Counted from the first letter of the stretch, positions 7,899-17,028 are shown. The stretch is 64,000 nt of DNA from an uncultured Sutterella sp. (GCA_905202595.1 CAJKSP010000001.1:1-64000); one strand, 5' to 3'. Notes: generated by a model from the sequence alone, not told the origin. A program made the numbers and translations.

Positions 7899-8577
7899 TA
7901 CGAATGCCGCCCCGAATGACCGCATTCTGCGCTTCCACGCGCCTGATAAGGTCTTCCACTCGCTCAATGCGATTACTTGGTTTGCGCTGCTTTTCACCGG
8001 CGCATTTGTCTACTTCTGCAACCCGTCGAACGAAACGGCTGAAACGACGATGATCGCCCATCTGATTCTGGGCGCGATCTTCACGTTCAATCTTTTGGCC
8101 TTCATCGTTCTGGCACCGGATCGCTTTGCGCTCATTCTGCGCGCTTGCTTGGAATGGGACCGCAATACGATCTACTGGTTCCGCAATTTCGGCGGCTACC
8201 CGCGCCGCTTCTTTGGCATTCCGTTCGGTCCGGTGGAAGTGCCGCCGCAGGGCCGCTACAACGGCGGCCAGAAGGCATCCTATCTGCTCTTCATCGGCAT
8301 GATTGCTGCTCTTGCGGTGACGGGCTGGATGCTTTGGCTCGGCGCTCCTGTGACGGGCAAATTCGCCTATCAGTGCATGTTCTACTTCCACGTTTGGGGT
8401 TCCATCATCGTCTCGATCCTCGTGGTCTGCGCTCACATTCCGCTGGCACTCCTTTCGATGGAGCACTTCAAGGGAATTTGGCGTCTTGGCCCGGGTACGA
8501 TCTCGTACGAAGCTGCTGAACATCATGCGCCACTTTGGCTTGAGCGCGATGTGATTCGCACCAATATCGAGAAGTAA
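7891..8577 (+). CDS. Cytochrome b subunit of the hydrogenase (formate dehydrogenase gamma-like)
   Basis: A 228-residue integral membrane protein with four hydrophobic segments. Histidines sit in the membrane helices: FHSLNAITWF near residue 23, MIAHLILGAIF near 57, and YFHVWGSIIV and AHIPLAL towards the C-terminus. This is the di-haem cytochrome b561 pattern of FdnI/FdoI-type subunits. It would take electrons from periplasmic HydAB and reduce quinone. In Shewanella oneidensis, as I recall, hydA and hydB are likewise followed by an fdhC-like gene, which supports the assignment. It is translationally coupled to hydB by overlap. An AT-rich stretch, then a 244-base gap with strong inverted repeats, separates it from hydF. 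Confidence 0.88.
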   Translation: MSNTNAAPNDRILRFHAPDKVFHSLNAITWFALLFTGAFVYFCNPSNETAETTMIAHLILGAIFTFNLLAFIVLAPDRFALILRACLEWDRNTIYWFRNFGGYPRRFFGIPFGPVEVPPQGRYNGGQKASYLLFIGMIAALAVTGWMLWLGAPVTGKFAYQCMFYFHVWGSIIVSILVVCAHIPLALLSMEHFKGIWRLGPGTISYEAAEHHAPLWLERDVIRTNIEK

Positions 8578-8622
8578 AAAAAAACGTGCTTGAAACACAT
8601 TTGCTACTGATATAAAGCCCAG

Positions 8623-8703
8623 ACGAAGCGACTTCCGCAAGGAAGCCGCTTCGTTTCGCATGATGACGCGCCGCTGCATATGGGTGAGTCATCATGCGAA
8701 ACG
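8623..8703 (+). repeat. Two overlapping inverted repeats in the cytochrome b-hydF gap
   Basis: First hairpin: ACGAAGCGACTTCC (8623-8636), loop GCAA, GGAAGCCGCTTCGT (8641-8654), one mismatch. Second: perfect 16-bp arms CGTTTCGCATGATGAC (8652-8667) and GTCATCATGCGAAACG (8688-8703) around a 20-base loop. The arms share CGT at 8652-8654, so both cannot form in full at once. Neither is followed by a T-run, so these are not standard terminators. They may act as an RNA processing or stabilising element between structural and maturation genes, or as a protein-binding dyad. Confidence 0.75.
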
Positions 8704-8821
8704 AAGGCCGGCATCGACCAGCCCTCTCGCACAATAAAAACGACGACGCCACCGCTTCACACGTCTTGCAGCGCTTTGAGGCTAAGTAAGGCTCTTTGAG
8801 CGCCATAAGGAGGACAACATC

Positions 8822-10072
8822 GTGCTAGACACGCCCAAGGGACTGCGGTTGCAGATCGGCCTCTTCGGCCGCCGCAATGCGGGCAAAAGCTCGCTCGCCA
8901 ATCAGCTTACTCACCAGCGCATCTCCATTGTTTCGAATGTTCCGGGCACCACTACTGATCCAGTAGAGAAAGCTTGCGAGCTTGCCCCTATCGGTCCAGT
9001 CGTCTTCATCGACACAGCCGGCATTGATGACATCGGCGAATTGGGCGCAGCCCGTGTTGAGCGCTCCCTGACAATTCTGGAGTGGGTGGATATTGCCATC
9101 CTCGTTGCGTCCGCCCAAGGCCTAGAAGATGACGATCGGCGTGTGATCCAGACTGCTCGCGAACTTAAAACACCTGTTGTCATCGCACTGAACAAAGCAG
9201 GCGAAGCCGAACCGGCCGCAGCGGCACTGGCAGAGGCCAAAGCCTCTGGATATCCCGTCGTCATCACCGATGCGCTTTCTGGCCGCGGCGTCAATGACCT
9301 TCGCCAAGCCATCATTGCAACAGCCGAAGATCGAACGGAACCGGATCTTCCCATCGCCGGCGATCTAGCTCGCGCTGGCGACACAGCCATTCTGGTGACG
9401 CCTATTGACAGCGGCGCGCCGAAAGGACGACTCATCCTTCCACAAGTTCAAGCCATCCGTGAACTTCTTGATGCCCATGCCAAATGCTTCGTCGTACAGG
9501 AAGACCGCGTTGCGGAAGCTATCGCTGAACTTAAGCGTCCACCTGCCTTTGTGATGACCGATTCACAGGCGATCGTGCGTGTTGCAGAACAAACCCCGAC
9601 ATCGATCCCTCTCACTACGTTTTCAATTCAGCTCGCCTATGCAAAGAACGATATCGTCGCGCTTGCTGAAGGCGCCGCTGCGCTGACCCGCTTGAAAGAC
9701 GGCGATCGCATCCTCATTTGCGAAACCTGCAGCCACCACCCGCAGAAAGACGATATCGGCCGCTTGAAGATTCCCCGCTGGCTCCGACAGAAAACAGGCA
9801 AACAGCTCGAGTTTGACGTGGCCGTCGGCAAGAACTTTCCTGAAGACCTCACACCGTACGCAGTGCTCATCCAGTGCGGCGGCTGTATGGTGACTCGCCG
9901 GCATCTTCTCATGCGGCTACGCCATGCCCGCCAGCAAGGCGTTCCAATGACGAACTACGGCCTCGCTATCTGCTATCTCCAAGGCGTTTTGGAGCGCGTT
10001 CTTGCCTGCCACCCGGACGCACTTGCAGCTTATCGCCGAGCGCAAGCTGCAAACGATGCCACGCAAGTTTGA
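8822..10072 (+). CDS. hydF: [FeFe]-hydrogenase maturation GTPase/scaffold HydF
   Basis: HydF is the scaffold on which the 2Fe subcluster is assembled before transfer to HydA. The N-terminal TrmE-like GTPase domain has P-loop GRRNAGKSS (16-24), PGTTTDPV, DTAG and NKAG motifs. A dimerisation region follows. The C-terminal FeS domain has CETCSHHP (Cys300, Cys303, His305-306) and IQCGGC (Cys352, Cys355). The family pattern is CxH...HCxxC; here the residue before the last CxxC is Gln351, not His. The start is GTG with a very strong AAGGAGGA 7 bases upstream. hydE follows after 23 bases, so the two form a maturation pair. Confidence 0.93.
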   Translation: MLDTPKGLRLQIGLFGRRNAGKSSLANQLTHQRISIVSNVPGTTTDPVEKACELAPIGPVVFIDTAGIDDIGELGAARVERSLTILEWVDIAILVASAQGLEDDDRRVIQTARELKTPVVIALNKAGEAEPAAAALAEAKASGYPVVITDALSGRGVNDLRQAIIATAEDRTEPDLPIAGDLARAGDTAILVTPIDSGAPKGRLILPQVQAIRELLDAHAKCFVVQEDRVAEAIAELKRPPAFVMTDSQAIVRVAEQTPTSIPLTTFSIQLAYAKNDIVALAEGAAALTRLKDGDRILICETCSHHPQKDDIGRLKIPRWLRQKTGKQLEFDVAVGKNFPEDLTPYAVLIQCGGCMVTRRHLLMRLRHARQQGVPMTNYGLAICYLQGVLERVLACHPDALAAYRRAQAANDATQV

Positions 10073-10095
10073 TTTTTTGAGCCTAGGTACGCTAC

Positions 10096-11226
10096 ATGCA
10101 TGAAAAGCCCCTCGTCGAGATTCTCAAGCAAACGACGTTTAGTGACGACGACTTGACTCGCATTCTCTGCGCCCATTCGCCTGAAGAATGTCTGGAAATT
10201 CAGAAGCGCGCCTATGATGTGACCACTCAAGAAGTCGGCACAAATGTCTACCTGCGAGGACTCATTGAAGCCAGCAACGTCTGCACAGCAAACTGCCGCT
10301 ATTGCGGCATTCGGAAAGCGAATCACAGCCTCAAGCGCTACACGCTTTCTGAGGAGACCATCCTTGACTGCGCTCGGCTTACTGCCCGCGAGGGGTATGG
10401 CTCCATTGCCATTCAGGCTGGAGAACGTCGGGATCCCAAATGGATTGACTGGATAGCTTCGCTCCTGCGGAGAATTCACGAGGAAAGTGTGAGCGACGCA
10501 CTTCCGAATGGACTCGGCATCACTCTCAGCCTCGGTGAACAGACGCGGGAAACTTATCGTCTTTGGGCTGAGGCTAGCGGGAATCTGCAGGGGCTACGCT
10601 ATCTGCTACGCATCGAATCGAGTAACCCAACGCTTTTTCATGCGCTGCACTGTACGCCAGGACTCCATGAAAAAGTTCTGGAGCACCGCTATCAGGCGCT
10701 CGCCAATCTGCGTGAGGCTGGCTACCAAATCGGCACCGGCGTCATGATCGGACTGCCTGGGCAAACCATTGCAGATTTGGTTGCCGACATCCGTACATTT
10801 GAGCGCCTCAATGTAGACATGATCGGCATGGGACCTTACATCACAAGCTACGGTGCAGACATGACCCACGAAGGCATGATGGCACATACGCCTCTGATGC
10901 AACTGTCGCTCAATATGATTGCTGCGGTGCGACTTGTGATGAAGAACATCAACATCGCTGCCGCCACAGCACTGGAATCTCTAGAACCTAACGGTCGAAT
11001 TCGCGGCATTCTCTACGGTTGCAATGTTGTAATGCCCAACATCACACCGCAGGCTACTCGCTCGTCCTACCAGCTCTACGACAATAAAGCAGGCTGTGAA
11101 ACTGGTGCAGAGTCGAACATTTTGGTCGAGCGAAACATCGTTGAAATGGCGCACCGCACTCTTGGTTTCAATCGCCTCGGCAGCTCTCGCCGCTGGTGTG
11201 AGCGACTACAGGTGCGTCCGAACTGA
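10096..11226 (+). CDS. hydE: [FeFe]-hydrogenase maturase HydE (radical SAM)
   Basis: Radical SAM enzyme of the BioB/HydE group that builds the azadithiolate-bearing part of the 2Fe subcluster. The CxxxCxxC motif is Cys63-Cys67-Cys70 in ASNVCTANCRYCGIRKAN. LLRIESSN, GTGVMIGLPGQT and MPNITP match HydE over BioB or ThiH/HydG. HydG would be longer (~470 aa) and have a C-terminal CxxC. At 376 aa it is slightly longer than typical (~350). It sits directly after hydF and is closed by a bidirectional terminator. No hydG lies in the window, although it supplies the CO and CN ligands and is normally needed. Confidence 0.93.
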   Translation: MHEKPLVEILKQTTFSDDDLTRILCAHSPEECLEIQKRAYDVTTQEVGTNVYLRGLIEASNVCTANCRYCGIRKANHSLKRYTLSEETILDCARLTAREGYGSIAIQAGERRDPKWIDWIASLLRRIHEESVSDALPNGLGITLSLGEQTRETYRLWAEASGNLQGLRYLLRIESSNPTLFHALHCTPGLHEKVLEHRYQALANLREAGYQIGTGVMIGLPGQTIADLVADIRTFERLNVDMIGMGPYITSYGADMTHEGMMAHTPLMQLSLNMIAAVRLVMKNINIAAATALESLEPNGRIRGILYGCNVVMPNITPQATRSSYQLYDNKAGCETGAESNILVERNIVEMAHRTLGFNRLGSSRRWCERLQVRPN

Positions 11227-11253
11227 ACGCTGACCTGACATCGCTCCGCATAC

Positions 11254-11301
11254 AAAAAAGCTGCAGCATGCACTTGTTGCGCCTTGCTGCAGCCTTTTTT
11301 T
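11254..11301. terminator. Bidirectional terminator between hydE and prfC
   Basis: Stem GCTGCAGCA (11260-11268) / TGCTGCAGC (11285-11293), flanked by an A-run on the left and a T-run on the right. It can end both the hydFE transcript and the convergent prfC transcript. Confidence 0.9.
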
Positions 11302-11312
11302 ATGCAATGAAA

Positions 11313-12914
11313 TCAGAACACCTGATTTGACTCCCGAGTCGTATGGAAGACGACTTGAGGCCAATGCTTCATCGTCGTTTCCAGGTTGTAGATCGAAGTC
11401 GCCAAATAAACGGTATTTCCATTGACGTCCGTTGCTAGACGCGCAGCCTGTTCGTCTTCAAAATCCTTACGGGTCTTCTCATCAGGAAATGAAAGCCAGC
11501 GCGCTGTAGACACATCAGTCGATTCGTAGATGGCATCGACTTTGTATTCCGTCTGAAGACGCTGCGCCACAATCTCAAACTGTAGCTGACCCACTGCGCC
11601 TAGCAGAATATGGCCCAAATCATTGGTGAAGACCTGAATGGCCCCCTCTTCGCCGAGCTCTTGCAAACCTTTCTGTAATTGCTTGGCTTTGAACGGGTCT
11701 TTGCTTCGAGCAGCGCGGAAAAGTTCCGGCGCAAAATTCGGAATGCCAGTAAATCCTAGTTTCTCGCCACTCGTAAGCGTATCGCCAATATGAAGCTGTC
11801 CATGGTTGTAGATACCGATGATGTCGCCAGCGACAGCATCCGTCATCACAACGCGGTCTTGAGCCATAAAGGTCAGCGCATTGGGGATCTTCATTTCTCT
11901 ATCTTCACGGACATGCCAGACCTTCATTCCAGGCTGGTAGCGGCCAGAGCACACCCGGAAAAAAGCTATGCGATCACGATGACGCGGATCCATATTGGCC
12001 TGGATCTTGAAGACAAACCCCGTGAACGGTTCTTCTGTCGGCTCGACCTTCCGTACTCCTGCATCGCGCGGTTGCGGCGCTGGCGCCCAGTTGACCAGCG
12101 CATCCAGCACATCCTGAACGCCGAAGTTGTTGACGCCCGAGCCGAAGAAGACCGGACTCTGCTCGCCAGCAAGGAACTTGTCGAGGCTGAAAGGTTCCGT
12201 CGCACCCTGCACCAACTCGATCGACTCGCGCACATACGGCATTTCGAGCGGGAAGAGCTCGTCGAGCTCTGGATTGTCCAATCCTTCAATGGTTTCGCGG
12301 TCCGACGTTAAGCGGTCCTCGCCCGGAGTAAAACGCACAAGATGGTTATGCAGTAACGAAAAGACGCCTCGGAATGTCTTACCCATGCCAATCGGCCAAG
12401 TAATCGGGCAGCACTGCAACTTCAGCACATGTTCGATTTCTCCGAGCAGATCCATCGGGTCACGGACCTCTCGGTCAAACTTGTTGATAAAGGTAATGAT
12501 CGGCGTCTTGCGCAAACGGCAGACTTCCAGCAGCTTGATCGTCTGCGCCTCGACACCCTTGGCTGCATCGATCACCATCACCGCAGCATCTACAGCGGTA
12601 AGCACACGGTAGGTGTCTTCCGAAAAGTCTTCATGCCCAGGAGTATCAAGCAGATTGATGACGTGGTCAGCGTAATGGAACTGCATGACGGAGCTCGTCA
12701 CAGAAATGCCGCGCTGTTTTTCGACTTCCATCCAGTCGGAAGTAGCATGACGAGCGGCTTTTCGGCCTTTCACGGCACCTGCCATTTGAATGGCGCCACC
12801 GAAAAGAAGGAGCTTTTCCGTCAGCGTGGTTTTGCCCGCATCAGGATGCGAAATGATGGCAAAGGTGCGCCGCTTCTGTACGTCGCGCGCCAGCGCCGGG
12901 TTGAGACTAGCCAT
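11313..12914 (-). CDS. prfC: Peptide chain release factor 3
   Basis: Class II release factor GTPase that removes RF1/RF2 from the ribosome after termination. The G domain is at the N-terminus: SHPDAGKTT (G1), KQRGISV switch region, DTPGHEDFSE (G3) and NKFD (G4). The order is RF3-like (SDWMEVEKQRGIS, MQFHY). ATG at 12914 (MASLNPALARDV) gives 533 aa, matching E. coli RF3. An upstream in-frame start would add 19 unrelated residues. It is monocistronic and convergent with hydE. Confidence 0.95.
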   Translation of the reverse strand: MASLNPALARDVQKRRTFAIISHPDAGKTTLTEKLLLFGGAIQMAGAVKGRKAARHATSDWMEVEKQRGISVTSSVMQFHYADHVINLLDTPGHEDFSEDTYRVLTAVDAAVMVIDAAKGVEAQTIKLLEVCRLRKTPIITFINKFDREVRDPMDLLGEIEHVLKLQCCPITWPIGMGKTFRGVFSLLHNHLVRFTPGEDRLTSDRETIEGLDNPELDELFPLEMPYVRESIELVQGATEPFSLDKFLAGEQSPVFFGSGVNNFGVQDVLDALVNWAPAPQPRDAGVRKVEPTEEPFTGFVFKIQANMDPRHRDRIAFFRVCSGRYQPGMKVWHVREDREMKIPNALTFMAQDRVVMTDAVAGDIIGIYNHGQLHIGDTLTSGEKLGFTGIPNFAPELFRAARSKDPFKAKQLQKGLQELGEEGAIQVFTNDLGHILLGAVGQLQFEIVAQRLQTEYKVDAIYESTDVSTARWLSFPDEKTRKDFEDEQAARLATDVNGNTVYLATSIYNLETTMKHWPQVVFHTTRESNQVF

Positions 12915-13152
12915 AAATATTTGGTTCGGTTGGACGGCGCAGAGGCACGCGCCGCCGGGCGCTTCGCTCAAAGGCTGCGCCGCATGGAGCTAATGAAGAA
13001 AAATCAGAATTGTAGCGAAAGCTGCACACTTCTTGATGCAGAGAACCGGTTCTGCGGCACATGCTCTGTAGAAACATTTCGTTACCCAGCTCTTTAAAAT
13101 GGGGCCGTTTGCGGCCGCGAAATCGCGTCTGCTTCATTCTCGGAGATCATTC
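12915..13152. promoter_or_regulatory. Divergent promoter region of prfC and uraA
   Basis: 238 bases between divergent starts. It contains the perfect 12-base palindrome AGAACCGGTTCT (13042-13053), a possible operator. A small GC hairpin GGCCG-TTTG-CGGCC near 13104-13117 lies in the uraA leader. No factor can be named. Confidence 0.3.
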
Positions 13153-14493
13153 ATGAGCTATTTCCCGAAATGGAAATTGAAGACTGACGGGATCATTGCG
13201 CCTGACGAGCGGCTTCCAATGAACCAGACACTTGCACTAGGCGTTCAGCATGTCGTTGCCATGTTCGGCTCAACCGTTCTTGCTCCGCTGCTGATGGGAT
13301 TCGATCCCAACATGGCCATTCTCATGAGCGGCCTCGGCACGCTCATTTTCTTTCTTATCGTCGGCGGCCACGTGCCGAGCTATCTCGGCTCATCCTTTGC
13401 CTTCATCGGCGTCGTCATTGCCGCCACAGGCTACGCCGCTGGCAGCGGTCCCAACCCTAACATCTCGGTAGCTCTCGGAGGCATCATCGCTTGCGGCCTT
13501 GTCTACGCTGTTGTCGGCCTCATCGTCATGTCAACTGGCGTTGCTTGGATTGAAAAACTGATGCCGCCCTGCGTGACCGGCGCCGTCGTTGCTGTGATCG
13601 GTCTTAATCTTGCGCCGACGGCAGTGAAGAGCGTAGGCTCGACGGACTTTGATGCCTGGATTGCACTTCTCACTGTTCTCTGTGTTGGCGGCGTTGCCGT
13701 CTACACCCGTGGCCTCGTGCAGAAGTTGCTGATTCTCGTCGGCCTCTTGCTGTCCTATATCATCTACGCCATTCTTACTAATGGCCTTGGGCTTGGCAAA
13801 CCCATCGATTTTGCACGGATTGCTGATGCCTCTTGGTTCGGTGTGCCGCATATGACACACCCCACCTTTTCACTTTCGGCCATATCTCTTATCGTGCCGG
13901 TCGTGATCATTCTTGTCGGAGAAAACCTTGGTCATATCAAGGCCGTGACGGCAATGACAGGCCGCAATCTCGATCCCTATATGGGACGTGCATTTCTTGG
14001 CGACGGCCTAGCGACAGTTTTCTCGGGCTTCTTCGGCGGTACGGGCGTGACAACATACGGCGAGAATATCGGCGTTATGGCCGCTACGCGAGTCTACTCA
14101 ACACTGCTTTTCCCCGTTGCAGCCATCTTCGCCATCATTCTCGGCTTCTCGCCTAAATTCGGCGCTGTCATTCAAACCATTCCGCAACCCATTCTCGGCG
14201 GTACGTCCATCGTCGTCTTTGGTCTCATTGCCGTTGCCGGCGCTCGCGTCTGGGTGGTAAATCACGTCGACTTCGGAGACAACCGCAACCTTATTGTCGC
14301 AGCGGTGACTCTTATCATCGGCGCTGGCGATTTCACGGTACATCTTGGCAGCTTCACGCTAGGAGGCATCGGTACGGCCACCTTCGGAGCCATCATCCTC
14401 AACGCGCTCATGCAATTCGGCGAGGAGCGCATCCAAGGAAAAAAGGAGCCTGAGCCGCATGAAGCATCCTTCACCGACGCGAAGCAGAACTAG
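13153..14493 (+). CDS. uraA: Uracil:proton symporter UraA (NCS2 family)
   Basis: Inner-membrane nucleobase transporter of 446 aa with about 14 hydrophobic segments. The N-terminal QHVVAMFGSTVLAPLLMGFDPN and the central PVVIILVGENLGHIKAVTAMTGRNLDPYMGRAFLGDG region, which holds the conserved binding-site Glu (GEN), are typical of UraA. GGTGVTTYGENIGVMAATRVYS carries the second conserved Glu. ATG at 13153 follows a GGAG about 9 bases upstream and is preferred to the in-frame start at 13099. It salvages uracil; pyrE at 44528 is the de novo counterpart in this window. Confidence 0.93.
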   Translation: MSYFPKWKLKTDGIIAPDERLPMNQTLALGVQHVVAMFGSTVLAPLLMGFDPNMAILMSGLGTLIFFLIVGGHVPSYLGSSFAFIGVVIAATGYAAGSGPNPNISVALGGIIACGLVYAVVGLIVMSTGVAWIEKLMPPCVTGAVVAVIGLNLAPTAVKSVGSTDFDAWIALLTVLCVGGVAVYTRGLVQKLLILVGLLLSYIIYAILTNGLGLGKPIDFARIADASWFGVPHMTHPTFSLSAISLIVPVVIILVGENLGHIKAVTAMTGRNLDPYMGRAFLGDGLATVFSGFFGGTGVTTYGENIGVMAATRVYSTLLFPVAAIFAIILGFSPKFGAVIQTIPQPILGGTSIVVFGLIAVAGARVWVVNHVDFGDNRNLIVAAVTLIIGAGDFTVHLGSFTLGGIGTATFGAIILNALMQFGEERIQGKKEPEPHEASFTDAKQN

Positions 14494-14516
14494 TTTTTCC
14501 TTCACACCGTAAATAC

Positions 14517-14556
14517 AGAGCCTCGGGAGGCAATGACATCCCGAGGCTCTCTTATT
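14517..14556. terminator. Hairpin between uraA and tex
   Basis: Perfect 12-bp stem AGAGCCTCGGGA (14517-14528) / TCCCGAGGCTCT (14539-14550) with a 10-base loop, followed by CTTATTCTC. The T-tract is poor, but position and stability suit a shared terminator for the convergent genes. Confidence 0.65.
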
Positions 14557-14574
14557 CTCGCCAGCCGCATCAAC

Positions 14575-16884
14575 TCAACGCTTCAACGCTGCAAAAGCGG
14601 CGCTCATCGCTGTGTGACGAAGCGACTTGTCACTTTGCTCGCTGCGGCCGACCTTGCCACCAGCTACCAGAGCACCGGACAATGCTTTGGCCTTGCCGTC
14701 TGTGCGCATGGAGAGTGCAATTCGACGCCGCTTGAGATCAACATCGACTACCGTCACTTTCACCACTTGGCCGACATGCACAAGTTCACGAGGGTCTTTG
14801 ACGAAACGATCCGACATCGCAGAAACGTGAACTAAACCATTGTCATGCACGCCAATATCGACAAAGACGCCGAATGCTGCAACATTCGTAACGACACCTT
14901 CCAGCTTCATGCCTGGCCGGAGATCTTCAATCGTCTGAATAGACTCGTCGAAAGACGCTGTTTGGAAATCAGATCGCGGATCTCGCCCCGGCTTCTCCAG
15001 CTCGCGAATAATGTCGACCACGGTCGGCACACCAAACTGTTCATCAGCATAATCAGCCGGCCGCAGTCTGCTGAGCAACGCAACATTCCCCATTAAATCT
15101 TCTATGTGTGAAAGACCATTCTTCGCCAGGATGCGACGCACGACACCGTAAGACTCGGGGTGCACGCCTGTTGCATCAAGGGGATCTTCGCCGTGAGGAA
15201 TACGCAGAAATCCAGCGGACTGCTGAAAACGCGCTGCGCCTAGATAGGGGACTTTCTTCAATGCCTCACGCGTGCGAAAGGGACCCTCAGCCTCTCTACA
15301 CTTCACAATCTCCCGAGCCACGCGCTGCGTTAATCCAGCCACATATGACAGCAGCTGCGGGGAAGCTGTATTAACGTCGACCCCGACAAAGTTCACGCAG
15401 TCCTCTACAACAGCATTGAGGCGCCGTTCAAGTTTCAAATGATCTACATCATGCTGATACTGACCAACGCCGATCGCTTTGGGATCGATCTTCACCAACT
15501 CAGCAAGCGGATCCTGTAAGCGCCGTGCAATCGACACTGCGCCACGATAGCTGACGTCAAGGTCGGGGAGTTCGTCACTCGCAAGTTCTGAAGCAGAATA
15601 AACGGATGCACCCGCCTCGCTAACAATGACACGCTTTGCTTCAAGCGACGGATCTTCGTGGAGCACTTCTCCCACCACCGCCGATGTCTCACGACTTGCC
15701 GTGCCGTTACCGATAGCAATAAATGCTGCTTTGTAGCTGCGGATCATGTCCGCCAATCGCCGCTTAGCCGCTGATTTTTCTGCCTCTGACTTGTGCATCA
15801 TAAGCACATCGTGAGAGAGAACGCGTCCGGTAGAATCGATCACAGCAGCCTTGACGCCAGTGCGGAAGCCTGGATCGAGACCGATGACAGCATGATGACC
15901 TGCTGGCGCCGCCAGCAGGAGATCTCGCAAATTGTCACCGAACACGCTGATCGCCGTCTCTTCGGCGCGCTGGCGCATTTCCTCGAAAAGATCCGTTTCC
16001 AAGCTCGAGCGGCATTTCACCCGCCACGTCCAACGGCAACAGCCTAGCAGCCAAGCATCCGCCTTGCGACCCTGATTCTTAATGCCAAAAGTGCGGGCAA
16101 TGATTGCCTCGGCCGGATGATGAGGTGCTGCCTCCTCTTCTGGCGTCAATTCGATCGAAAGAAGCAACCATCCTTCACGCTGACCGCGCAACAGTGCTAG
16201 AGCACGGTGTGAAGGCACTTTGAGAAAAGGCTCGCGGTAATCAAAATAATCGGCAAACTTCTCCGCCTCAGCGCGCTTGGCCTCATCGACTCGAGAGACT
16301 ACATCTCCGTGCTTGGAGAGAAAGCTCCGCAGAGCCTCGCGAAGCCCTGCATCCAAACTAAATCTCTCAGCAAGAATATCGCGAGCACCTGAAAGTGCCG
16401 CATCGCTGTCCAGCACATTTTTATCGGCATTAACGAATTTTTCAGCGGTCGCCTTGGGATCGAGCCTCGGATCTGCAAGTAAAGCATCCGCTAAAGGCTC
16501 GAGTCCTGCCTCTCTGGCAATCATGGCTCGCGTGCGACGCTTCGATTTGTACGGCGCATAGAGATCTTCAAGCGCCTGCTTGGTTTCTGCTGTACAGATA
16601 GCTACTCGGAGATCTTCAGTGAGCTTGCCCTGAGCGTCAATCGCAGAAAGAACTGCTTCGCGACGCGACTCTAGCTCCCGCAGATATATAAGGCGCTCTT
16701 CAAGCAGTCGGAGCTGATCGTCTGTGAGACCGCCTGTTGCTTCCTTTCGGTAGCGAGCAATGAAAGGAACCGTAGCACCGCCGTCAAGGAGCGATACAGC
16801 CGTCTCAATTTGGCGCGGCGATGCATGAACTTCCTGAGCCAAACGCCCACAGAGGTGCGCAGAAAGTGCGCTGTCTTCCGTCAT
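14575..16884 (-). CDS. tex: Transcription accessory protein Tex (YhgF), S1-domain RNA-binding
   Basis: A 769-residue Tex protein, homologous to eukaryotic Spt6, that binds nucleic acid and affects transcription. The Tex N-domain (TVPFIARYRKEATGGLTDDQL) is followed by the YqgF-like RNase H fold (AVIGLDPGFRTGVKAAVIDSTG near residue 330). Helix-hairpin-helix repeats (VGVDVNTASPQLLSYVAGL) come next, then a C-terminal S1 domain (EGVVTNVAAFGVFVDIGVHDNGLVH). ATG at 16884 has GAGAA just upstream and gives the family N-terminus. An in-frame TTG lies 12 bases earlier. Confidence 0.95.
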   Translation of the reverse strand: MTEDSALSAHLCGRLAQEVHASPRQIETAVSLLDGGATVPFIARYRKEATGGLTDDQLRLLEERLIYLRELESRREAVLSAIDAQGKLTEDLRVAICTAETKQALEDLYAPYKSKRRTRAMIAREAGLEPLADALLADPRLDPKATAEKFVNADKNVLDSDAALSGARDILAERFSLDAGLREALRSFLSKHGDVVSRVDEAKRAEAEKFADYFDYREPFLKVPSHRALALLRGQREGWLLLSIELTPEEEAAPHHPAEAIIARTFGIKNQGRKADAWLLGCCRWTWRVKCRSSLETDLFEEMRQRAEETAISVFGDNLRDLLLAAPAGHHAVIGLDPGFRTGVKAAVIDSTGRVLSHDVLMMHKSEAEKSAAKRRLADMIRSYKAAFIAIGNGTASRETSAVVGEVLHEDPSLEAKRVIVSEAGASVYSASELASDELPDLDVSYRGAVSIARRLQDPLAELVKIDPKAIGVGQYQHDVDHLKLERRLNAVVEDCVNFVGVDVNTASPQLLSYVAGLTQRVAREIVKCREAEGPFRTREALKKVPYLGAARFQQSAGFLRIPHGEDPLDATGVHPESYGVVRRILAKNGLSHIEDLMGNVALLSRLRPADYADEQFGVPTVVDIIRELEKPGRDPRSDFQTASFDESIQTIEDLRPGMKLEGVVTNVAAFGVFVDIGVHDNGLVHVSAMSDRFVKDPRELVHVGQVVKVTVVDVDLKRRRIALSMRTDGKAKALSGALVAGGKVGRSEQSDKSLRHTAMSAAFAALKR

Positions 16885-16905
16885 AGTCGTTCTCAAAAAT
16901 AAGGA

Positions 16906-16937
16906 AGCCGCCGGCGTCTTAAAGGCAGCCGGCGGCT
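16906..16937 (-). terminator. Likely terminator of the DUF1857 / Aap transcript
   Basis: Perfect 10-bp stem AGCCGCCGGC (16906-16915) / GCCGGCGGCT (16928-16937). On the minus strand it is followed by TCCTTATTTTTG. It lies about 90 bases past the DUF1857 stop and just before the tex start codon, so it separates the two transcripts. Confidence 0.6.
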
Positions 16938-17028
16938 GAAAGAAGGGGCGCCATCAAAGCGACGCGCCGCTAAATTGTAACGGTACAGCAGAAGCGCCCA
17001 CCGTACAGCGCCCAATCTGCAATATGAC

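Noticed and set aside
7870..8679. 269-codon minus-strand open frame over the cytochrome b gene
   Set aside because: The plus-strand cytochrome b has haem histidines and overlaps hydB in a coupled way; the antisense product is low-complexity and charged.
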